From NCBI GenBank assembly GCA_023053575.1, contig JAKZAP010000001.1, positions 9,254,849-9,318,848 on the forward strand: DNA of 64,000 nucleotides, given 5' to 3'. Below, piece after piece: positions 11,281 through 20,428 of this stretch (within the stretch, counting starts at the first letter, position 1; every line of letters starts with the position of its first letter). The DNA is from Branchinecta lynchi. Taxonomy: Eukaryota; Arthropoda; Branchiopoda; Anostraca; Branchinectidae. Position numbers and translations under genes: made by a program. The notes beneath the pieces were generated by a model. That model was not told the DNA's origin. It saw nothing but the letters and a program-made list of their open reading frames with translations, and searched no databases.

Positions 11281-12110
11281 AGGTGGTGCATGAACACCAC
11301 CTGCTTTATCACGTCCTCTGTCACGTGGTGCATTCACATCATGTGCTTTGTCACGCCTCCGTCGTGTGGTGCAACTACACCACGTTATTTGTCACTTCCT
11401 CTGCCATTTAGTGTGAAGTGTTCACACCACGTGCTTTATCACGTCCTCTGTCACGTGGTGTGTTTACACCATGTGCTTTGTCACGTCCTCTGTCATGTGA
11501 TTTGAACATACCTCATGCTTTGTCACGTCCTCTATCTGGTGATGTAAATCCATCGCGTGACAATAGAGGTGCTTGGTCAGGTGGTGACTTTCCACCACGT
11601 GTAATGAATCGCTGTGTAAATACACCATGTGTTTTAGAAGGTGGTGTATTGTAAAAATCAAGGACTATTAAGAGAAAGCGTTGTTATCTGGCCTAACGGG
11701 TCAAAACCTAGATTTTGCAGGATACGCTTCCTGCAGAACCGGTCTGAAGTCCTTCATAATATCTCACATCACGTGCTTTGTCATGTCCTCTGTCAACTGC
11801 TTTATCACGTGGTGTAAATGCACCACCTGCTTTGTCACGTCCCCTGTCACCTGCTTTGTCATGTGGTGCAAATACACCACCTGCTTTGTCACGTCCTCTG
11901 TCGCCCGCTTTGTCACGTGATGGAAAAACACCACTGGTCTGAAGTCCGTCATAATATCTGAAATCACGTGCTTTGTCACGTCCTCTGTCACCTGCTTTGT
12001 CACGTGGTGTAAATAGACCACCTGCTTTGTCACTTGATGTAAAAACATCACCTGGTTTGTTACGTCCTCTGTCACCTGCTTTGTCACTTGGTATAAATAT
12101 ACCACCTACT
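11281..12110. repeat. CACGTG-rich palindromic minisatellite, left arm
   Basis: Units of about 42 bp made of a palindrome (CACGTGGTGTA…TACACCACGTG) and a spacer CTTTGTCACGTCCTCTGTC. The run is interrupted at 11,570-11,770. Many units keep the E-box core CACGTG. ORFs rich in Thr-Cys-Phe or His-His-Val in this interval are read through the repeat and are not genes. Confidence 0.8.
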
Positions 12111-12785
12111 TACTTTACCTACCCTGACCCGTTTCCCTACGATCTAGACCCTAAAAAGAAAATGCTCATCAGCCAAGAAACACACATTTTAGGGGTATTT
12201 CGACCATTCTTAATCAGAAATTGACACTTGTTCCCATCTTCATTTTAGACCACTTTAGACCTACACCTGACCCGTTTCCCTAGGGACAGTTATGTCCATT
12301 TGATCACCTTAGATTCTGGAGAGTGGGCTTATTGCTTCAATCGAAAACTTACATTTAAGGGTTAGGGGGGGGGGTATGTTTAAGGGGGATTTAGGGTTAG
12401 GTCAAAAACAAGGGTCATTTTATGATTCGAGTATTGGAAATACCCCTAAAACGTGTGTTTCTTGGCTGTAAGGGCATTTTAATTTTTGGGGTCTAGACCC
12501 TAGGGAAGCGGGTCAAGGTGGGTCTAAAATAAAAAAAAGTGTCATGTTCTGATTTAGAATCTTTGAAATACCCCTCAAACGTGTATTTCTCGGCTGATAC
12601 ATTAATTTAGTTTTTAGGGTCTAGACCCTAGGGAAACGGGTCAGGGTAGGTCGAAAGTAAAAAAAAAGGTCATTTTCTGATACAGAATGCTCTAAAAAAC
12701 CCTAAAATGTGTGTTTCTTGGCTGATACAGTAATTTAAGTTTTAGGGTCTAGATCCTAGGGAAACGGGTCAGGAGTTACATACCT

Positions 12786-13048
12786 GCTAAAGGGGTGTAT
12801 TCACACCACGTGACAAAGCACATGATAAAGCAGATGGTATATTCACAGCGCTTGATAAGCACGTGGTGTATTCGCACCACATGATAAAGCACGTGGTGTG
12901 TTCGCACCACGTGATAAAGTACGTGGTGTATTCGCACCACGTGATAAAGCACGTGGTGTATTCGCACCACGTGATAAAGCACGTGGTGTATTCGCACGTG
13001 ATACAGCACGTGGTGTATTCACACCACTTGATAAAGCACGTGGTGTGA
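12786..13048. repeat. 30-bp palindromic minisatellite at foldback centre
   Basis: Seven to eight units of 30 bp, with the core CACGTGGTGTATTCGCACC followed by ACGTGATAAAG. Each unit is a near-palindrome with CACGTG at both sides. It differs from the 42-bp arm units by lacking the CCTCTGTCACGTC spacer. Confidence 0.8.
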
Positions 13049-13749
13049 GAATCCAAATTCAGTCTACGCTCAAATTGGTTAGATTTTTGCTTGTGTTTCG
13101 AAAGGTTAAATTGCGAAAGGAGACGAAATTCATGTGTCGCAGACAAGGTTTTCAGACACGGGGAATGCGAATATGGCATTAAGTTTTGCCCATGAATTTC
13201 CCTTGGCCCTTCACGGTCCTAGAGTCTAGACCCTAAATATTGAAATTGCTGTATCAGCCAGGAAACACAGTTTTTTGGGGTATTTTGAACATTCCGAATC
13301 AGAAAGATGAAATTTCTTTTCACTTTAGACCTACCGCTGGCCGGTTTTCCTAGGGTCTAGACCCTAAAAATGAAATTGCCGTTTCAGCCAAGAAACACAA
13401 AATAGAATCAGAAAATAACACTTTTTTTTTTACTTTAGACCCTACCCCGACCCGTTTCCCTGGGATCTAGACCCTAAAAACTAAATTGCTGTATCAGCCG
13501 AGAAATACACGTTTGAGGAAAATGACAGAAATGACACTTTTTTTTTTACTTCAGACTTACCTTGACCGGTTTCCCTAGGGTCTAGACCCTAAAAATTAAA
13601 ATGCCCTTTCAGCCAAGAAACACAGGTTTTAGGGTTATTTCGAACACTCGAATCATGAATGACCCTTGTTTTGAAACCTAACCCTGAAATCCCCCTTAAA
13701 CCGGAGCCCCCTAACCCTTAAAATGTAAGTTTTCGATCGAAGCAATAAG

Positions 13750-14012
13750 CACCACGAGCCAGAGGACGTGACAGAGCACATGGTGTAAGTACACCACGTG
13801 ACAGAGGACGTAACAAAGCACATGGTGCAAATGCACCACGTGACAGAGGACGTGATAAAGCACGTGGTGTGAACTCTTCACACCACATGGCAGAGGAGGT
13901 CATAGATCACGTTGTGTAGTTGCACCACACGACGGAGGACGTGACAAAGCACATGGTGTAATTACACCACGTGACAGAGTACGTGACAAAGCAGGTGGTG
14001 TGCATGCACCAC
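13750..14012. repeat. CACGTG-rich palindromic minisatellite, right arm
   Basis: 42-bp units, for example CACATGGTGTAAGTACACCA followed by CGTGACAGAGGACGTAACAAAG. This is the inverse of the left arm at 11,281-11,510, including the same irregular unit with the GTGAACTCTTCAC centre. Confidence 0.8.
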
Positions 14013-14060
14013 CTGATTAAGCAGGTTCTCTATCTTGTAATGTAGGAGCGTCTTTTGACC

Positions 14061-17000
14061 CGACCCCCCTTCCATAGGCGACCATATCCAAAAGTATATC
14101 TATTGTTTACGTGGCTGGCCTTGTCGTTAGGTACACTCCTTCTAACTTCCGGGTTTCTAGTCCTATTTGTGTCGCTACTTTGTCAACTATAGGGTGACGA
14201 TAGGGGCGTCTCGAGATGAGGGACGCCCCCCCCCCTTGCAAAATTCGTACACTCAGTCGTGTCGTATGTTTTAAGCGTGCCTGTATGATACTCGTACGTT
14301 TTGAGCATGCCAGAGCGACATAAAGCATCTATCAAACACGAATTTTGCCAGTGAATGACCTGTTTCTAATCGTATGGCTAGAAAGAGATGTTCTAGACGT
14401 GTGTTTTAAGGCTTCTGAGATTCACTGTTCTGTGTTATAACTTTGTCAGAGTGACAGTCGCATGTTCTGAGCTTGCTAGAGAGACACCGAATCCTGTGAA
14501 TTTGCCTGCGAATGACTTGTTTCTTGTTGTCTTTTGCAACAGATTTTCTAGTCGTAAATTACGAGAAAGTCGTAAGCTTTTAGCCTGTCAGAAAAGACAG
14601 ACGTATGTCTGGCTTGTCTGTCGTGAATTTTGTGTGGAAACCTGTTTCTAGTCGTATGGTTACGTAGAGATTTTCTCTAAGTCATATCTTGCGAGACAAC
14701 CGTATGTTTCGAGCTTGTCAGAACGACATAAATGGAGTTACCGAATCGTGATTTTCACTATGTGTTGCACAATTTGAAACCAACTGTTTTTGTACGAAAA
14801 CAGTTGGTATTTTAGTATTTTATATTAGGTATTTTAGCAGAAAACAGGCTGATTTTTAAAATTTTTGCCTGCGGTACAAAGTTTGCATATTCTCTGGTTT
14901 CCTGCAAATCTCGTTATTTTAGCATAAAGCAGGTTGATTAATATTGAACATAAATCGGCTTTATAAGTACCACATGTTTCCACACTTTTTTGTAGACTAA
15001 ATCTACTTTTTACATATTTCATTATGGATGGCCACTACATTAAAAAGGTAGTCGAAAGGGTCGAGTGCAAGCGCTGTCATGTACCAACTTTCGGCAAACA
15101 TCCCACTCCGTTTGGGAGTTATTCGGGTCACAGACAGACAGACAGATGTGTGATATCATAGGCATCCCTTACATTCGTTTGGAATTCGTTGGTTTCCAAA
15201 ATTTCGCCTGCAGCGTCTTCCGTATAGTTTATTCTCTATATAGTCGACGTCATTTTAGGTGAGGTTTTGGCCTCGGCTCGGATCTGAGCCACCTTAAAAG
15301 CTAAAATTTGTTTGGGAAGTAATTGAAGCCAGAAGGATGCGTCATTTAGCTAGGACTTTAGGATTAAGATTTTGAGGTCTCAGCCACATTAATTGCTAGA
15401 ATTTGTATGGGAAACTCTCGAAGTTTGCCAGAAAGAGGATGGATTAAAAAAAAAAATTCCCTGCGGCGCTCAATTTAAATTTGTCCTGTGTGCAGACGTT
15501 ACAATCTGCTACCAAGGCTTCGCTCTCTCCAGCGGAAGTTTAAATGAACGACATTCTGGAATCCCTGTTACTTGTGAGTTACTATTTTATTCCTACACTG
15601 ACCTTTTGCCTAACCTTTCCTAAAAAAGGAATTAATCCAAATTAATATTTTTACAATTTTTAGCCTGTGGTGCTGTGTTTTTTGTCTGTCGTTTCTGATC
15701 GGCATAATCGCCGGGCAGGGGACAGTCTTATGTTTTGAGGTAGTCACCCCCCCCCCCCCCCATGCCCAAGCACTTCGTACTGCCCCTGGGTGATGAAGAC
15801 CCTTGAGTGGGAATTTTCTGTCATTATCAGCACTGATCGCCCCTTGCTTGCTCTCAGCAATTCTGTCGATGAGGGCGGTGAGTAAACAGAAGGTTGCTTT
15901 GTTTTCAGCAAGATCCGATATGTTGAAGATGAAAATTACGTTTGCCTTGCTTTAATATTGGAGGAGGCAGTCACTCGATGGAGACAAAGGACCTTTTGTG
16001 AACGTCCCTAGCAAGCGTTTCTGAAGTTAATACTGAGTAAGCTTCTTTCCGTGGCCGATGTAGGATTGAAAGAAGGCTGATGTTTTCTGCATTCCTGTAG
16101 ATAGCAGCTCCTTTGCACGACGCGATTTTTCCGGAAGGACTTTAGTTTAGTAAGTAGGGAAGTCACCGTGATCGGTGCGACAACCAAACCCTTTTGAGCT
16201 CTGTCTGGTACCTAACTCAGTCTTTTCGGGTAGGGTAACTTTCGGCTTGTCAAAAGTAGTACGATATTCGTTACCTTCATATTGTCTCATGGATCATATA
16301 GGAAAAAGTAATGTTTTCATTTTGAATCTTGATTTTGTTCTTTTATTTATTACTTAAAGCACAACTTACTAGAAATGATCATTTCCCTATGAAAGGGATC
16401 AGAGAAAAACGTCTTCGAAAATATCATTACTTTCCACCTGAAACTAGCGATTCTCTTGTTAGCGCTTGTCGACTATATCCAGCCTTCCTGCTCTCTGACG
16501 CGGCGGCTGGGCGCAAAACATCTGAAAACTGAACGTGCCTTGGTTCAAAAGTGGGGAAACTAAGAAAATAAAAGAAGTAATAAATAGAAGATTATCACAT
16601 CCTTTTGTGTGGAAGAGTTGTCAGCGGACGTTGAAATTCCGGCAAACTTTTCGTTGGGTGACGGGAAAACTGGGCAAGGCCGAAAAAGCGCTAAAAATTC
16701 GTTGTTACGAAACGAAACAATGGAGAAAGGTGGGGATTTTAGAAGCTTATAATCCCACATGAGAGCTAAATATATTATAAAAGGCAGAATAAGCAAGAGG
16801 GGTCCTTTAAAAAATAGATTTTCCTGGTAATAAATTCCCGTAAGTCTTATCGCGTCAGGTATTCTTTCGATCGGCGACCTATCAGGGTGTACGCCCCATT
16901 TTTGTTGACCAGCTTCCCGAGGCCCAGGCAACGCCGGAACATAAACAAAACAAGCGAATCTGATGTTCGTGGCCCGGCAGTCCGGCGTGAGGCCCATGAG

Positions 17001-17469
17001 GTCCACCCACATGGCCCGGCCAAGTGTATACCGTAAGAACGGGAGTTGATAACCCATCGAACATTTTGTTGGCAGTATTGTCAGTTTTACGCTTAGATTG
17101 CGATGAGTTACTGGTTACGGCAAATAAGCAATCCTTATTGGGAGACTGGTAATATTTGGATTGAAGGTCGACTTTTAGGCTTAGACTTTCAGGCCTCGTT
17201 TGGCGCAGGGTTGTTTAACGTACGTAAAGTCGCAGTGCGTCCATCATAGGTTTATCTTAGTAATTCTCGCTTCGCTATCGCTGTTCCAGGAATCCAGCTA
17301 GTAAAGCGGGGCCTGAACTTTGTTTTCTTCTAGGTGCTGGTCTTCTTCTTCAATTTTTTTTCGAAAATTATGAAGTGAGAGCTGCAGTAGTGGTGTTGAG
17401 TGAAGCGGTAAATTACGAGTGTTTGTGCTCCCCCGTTCTGTTGAGCTCTGACGCTGCTAGAAAACAGCC
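14061..17469. other. Mostly unassigned; hairpin and an old family B-like end
   Basis: 14,100-14,760 has scattered repeats of GAGCTTGYCAGAR-CGACATAA and GACTTGTTTCT-like phrases. A perfect 11-bp stem hairpin (CCAACTGTTTT, loop TGTACG) lies at 14,780-14,807. The interval 15,060-15,215 resembles the 3' end of family B: CAACTTTCGGCAAACATC, GACAGACAGACAG and ATATCATAGGCATCCCTTAC in the same order and spacing. The phrase GCCTGCGGCGC recurs here and at 481 and 24,250-24,420. The frame 16,560-17,057 minus is unrecognised. No gene is called. Confidence 0.4.
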
Positions 17470-17519
17470 ATGGAGAAGCTCAACTACTTGAAGGAGAGAA
17501 CCATTGACAAATTTGGCAG
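17470..17519 (+). CDS. Candidate small gene, exon 1 (start codon to splice donor)
   Basis: The ATG at 17,470 has a good context (GCCATGG). It opens a 50-nt exon encoding MEKLNYLKERTIDKFG and two further bases, then a textbook donor (CAG|GTAAGG). Spliced to the exon at 18,389, the frame stays open and gives a 39-residue product in total. The peptide is charged and not low-complexity. I do not recognise a family. It could be a genuine small protein, a leader ORF, or the first coding exon of a larger gene whose other exons I cannot see. No other non-transposon coding candidate in the window has this combination of start context, donor, acceptor and phase. Confidence 0.35.
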
Positions 17520-18124
17520 GTAAGGTTCCACATTCTAGCTTCGAATGCTCGATGAAGTACTGATTTCTGCTATGACCAGCGCACGTATCAAAGATATTCC
17601 TTCAGCCCAACCTGACTGCGAATCATTTGACAATGCAAAAAGGATACGTCAGCTACCTTTTATTAGAGCTATTTCGGCCTTTCTTGGCAAAGTCTCTTCA
17701 GTCTCAAGCCGCTCAAGCTGTACAATGAACGTGTGGAAAAACAATTGGAGATTCTATCTTTATAGTTATACGGCTAGGCTAGCATTAATATGTAAAGAGA
17801 AGAGAAAATGCGTTACAGTTGGACTACTACAACTGGGGTTGCTCCTCTTCATTTATAAATGTCCTTATTGCAAAGGTTGACACTAGTATGGCTTTACTCG
17901 TAGGGTGTCGTTTGGAAATAAGAAACAAGCAAATAGAATGAGAATTAGTCCTCTAATGGTCTAACTTAAATGGCAATTGCATTGTGATGTCTTCGATACC
18001 TAATTTCGACTCATACTTTCACACTACATGTTTGACCGCTTCGCACTTGTTATCTCGTTTTTGCTGCCTGTCAGTTTTCCCACAGTGCAATTTATTGCAT
18101 AGTTGAAGGAAGCCTCCCTTACTA

Positions 18125-18285
18125 CACTGTAAAAAAAAACAACCTTGCAGTATTTGCTACTGGGATTAATCTTGTCTTTATTGAGATAAGATTATCCCTA
18201 ATTCGGATTAATTTTATCCGAATAGAGATAAAATTAATCCCAGTAGCAAATAATCCATCCTTATTCGGAGAAACTTTTTACAGTG
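18125..18285. mobile_element. Mariner-type hairpin MITE with TA target duplication
   Basis: The 161-bp element runs CACTGTAAAAA…TTTTTACAGTG and is flanked by TA on both sides (18,123-18,124 and 18,286-18,287). The interior is an extended imperfect palindrome with TACTGGGATTAAT and ATTAATCCCAGTA as facing arms. A second copy is at 62,052-62,208. TA duplication and terminal repeats fit a Tc1/mariner-mobilised MITE. It lies in the intron of the candidate small gene. Confidence 0.8.
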
Positions 18286-18388
18286 TATAACCAAGAATAA
18301 ATAAGCTATAACGTGCGCCTGGTTTTACTCTTTTGAAGGGCTATTAAATTACTGGGCGGTTTTCTCTCCCTTTGTGCCTAATTTTCAG

Positions 18389-18458
18389 GCGAAAAGTCCC
18401 AGATGGTTCCCACATCGACTGGGGAACAATCAAGCGATTAGCACTTCATCTCCAGTAA
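18389..18458 (+). CDS. Candidate small gene, exon 2 (acceptor to stop)
   Basis: A pyrimidine-rich acceptor (TGCCTAATTTTCAG) ends at 18,388. The exon continues the phase of exon 1 (AG+G makes Arg) and encodes RKVPDGSHIDWGTIKRLALH plus Leu-Gln before TAA at 18,456. The 869-bp intron carries a hairpin MITE at 18,125-18,285. The residues look like ordinary protein, with no repeat in them, but the short length means chance cannot be excluded. No poly(A) signal was identified with confidence. Confidence 0.35.
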
Positions 18459-18948
18459 TCATATTACACTTGATTTAATAGACTTCTCAGATGAACAGAA
18501 ACAAGGAGAAGCTTTGTTTACTCAAGCAGATAGTGCGAACAAGTTGCTTCCTAGAATCAACGTTGATGCAAGAATTGTTTTCTTGATACCAAAGGGATTG
18601 GAGACATGCAGATTCGAATAATATCCCAAGGCTTGCAGTCGTTTCGTTCAGTAGTAGAACTTGTATCCCCTCAACATTTCCAACGTTGTTGGCGACTTCA
18701 TTGCTTGCCTATACGACTCTGGAGATGATGTCTGAACTTAGTATGTAATTGATGTCTTAGTCATGAGTATGGATCAAGTCCTCTCGATGGTTGCCTTTCT
18801 TGGTATTGAGTTGTATTCCTCAGTCAACTTCATTAACTAGTTCAGTAGTGATAATACGAGCAAAATACTAGGCTCAAATATAGCAGACCTATATGGTGTC
18901 TCACATTGAATTTGAAAAGATTATTTGTAACAAAATCTTAAACTATTG

Positions 18949-19131
18949 CAGGCCCGTATCCTGGAATTTATTTCGGGGGGGGGGGGGGGGGGGGGGGGCC
19001 TTTCGTGGGTTTGCCTGCGAGTCGGACAAGAAAGTACAAAAAAACATATAGATCAGAGGGAAAGCCTATAAGAATGATTGTTTTTGTATGTTTCGGGGGG
19101 AGGGGGTCAACCCCCCGTGGATACGGCCCTG
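18949..19131. mobile_element. Short element with CAGG(C/G)CCGTATCC ends
   Basis: The left end CAGGCCCGTATCC and the inverse of the right end CAGGGCCGTATCC match at 12 of 13 positions. A 24-nt G run (18,975-18,998) lies just inside the left end, and an A-interrupted G tract facing a C tract lies near the right end. Ends of this type are common in hAT-like MITEs. No clear 8-bp duplication is seen. Confidence 0.5.
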
Positions 19132-20428
19132 CCTACCTGTATCCGTAGCTGATCATATCACTGCACTAAGGCAGGCCTTTGACCTCGATAATATATTACA
19201 CTCCGGAGGCCAGTATCTCGGCCATTATTTAGTTTCTTTGAAAATAGATCCCGTAATTTTGTTTCACTTTTGCCGGTTAGTGAAACAATCTTTATGGGTT
19301 TTAGTGAGTTTCGCCTCTTGAGCGCCTGGAAATGGGACTAGAACGTGTCAATAATACGGGAACAAAGTTACGAAACTTCTTGATTGAATTTTAAACAGAA
19401 GACCTAAAATCTGAGTGAAATCCAGACCTGATTAATTTCCTAAACCATGGGAAGTGCTCTCAGCGAGAACGTTCTTTTAAATTACGTGTAAACTTCAAGA
19501 AGACAATTTGAAGTTGAAATGAAAAAGCCAGCTTATTTTTGTATCATTTTAATGAACGCACTGCATCATTTGGCCTGTGTTCATGGATTTTTTTTTGTTT
19601 TTTATATTTTACTGTAGTATGATGTTCAGAATATCTATGGCCGTCTTCACAACGCAAAATTCTACCATGACGCGAAAATTTGAATCCCAACACAAACGCG
19701 GCTTTTCAGTGGCCAGTGATCTGCTAACGCGGAAGGTTTCGTAAATCATGTTCTTCAAGCATAAAACACCATAGAGGTACCCAAATCCGACAGGAAAATT
19801 TCACTATATGAAAATGATTATTCGTGAATAGCGGAGCAAAGAAGTAACGCATTTTCATCGGGACTTCGAGCCGCTTTAAGTGAATGAGTGATGGGTAACT
19901 AGGTTGTCGTGCCTCAGCCCCTTTAAGTTAAACTTTAAGGAAAGGTTGGTTTCCTCTTGCTTCATGTGCCAATTTGCTTCACGACAAAAGAGCTGTTCAC
20001 GATAAGAGGGTCCTCCTGCTCAGACTAGCATTGATGAAGCATTCAGATCCCCTAAACCGTTTAGGGAGCTAAAACTTGAAGGAGACGATACGCCTTATTG
20101 TGTCCGGATTTACTGGAACCTAATCGATGCTTTGAACTTGGATTAGACTGTTAAGGATGTTCACGAGATGTCTCTATACCTGTTAGAATTTTGAATGATT
20201 TTCAAGTGATTGTCATCTTCCCAAAATGATTGGAAAGCGTGGAGTTTAGTGGTGCGTGAGGCCAGTCAGGCTTGACAAGGAGGTCATAAGTTAACCTACC
20301 TCTCAAAGGATGAGGGTTCTCGTGTTCTCAGATTCGCCGAATATCGCATATCAGACTTTAAAAAGTCGTACAAGTTTGCGCTAGAGCTTGCCGTACAGCT
20401 AAAAGCTATACTTTGTAGAACAAAAATT
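19132..20428. other. No feature recognised
   Basis: Apparently single-copy within the window. No ORF of note, no transposon ends and no RNA gene recognised. Confidence 0.4.

Larger units (their letters stand above)
11235..14060. mobile_element. Foldback element with long composite inverted repeats
   Basis: The outer arms (11,235-11,510 and 13,786-14,060) are inverse copies starting GGTCAAAAGAC and continuing CTCCTACAT…GATAGAGAACC. They consist of 42-bp minisatellite units. Inner arms (about 12,325-12,775 and 13,205-13,745) are also inverse copies, so most of the element can fold into one long hairpin around a centre at 12,780-13,200. The left arm has about 0.8 kb (11,511-12,324) with no partner. 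Long tandem-repeat arms resemble Foldback/Galileo-type elements, but no transposase or clear target duplication is visible, so the class is open. Confidence 0.65.

Noticed and set aside
11281..14012. CRISPR-like look of regularly spaced palindromic repeats
   Set aside because: Repeats and spacers are both conserved between units, the units are adjoining minisatellites, and the context is a eukaryotic foldback element without cas genes.
16560..17057. 165-codon open frame on the minus strand
   Set aside because: No motif recognised, overlapped by other frames, and its C-terminal half is AT-rich low complexity. Left uncalled.
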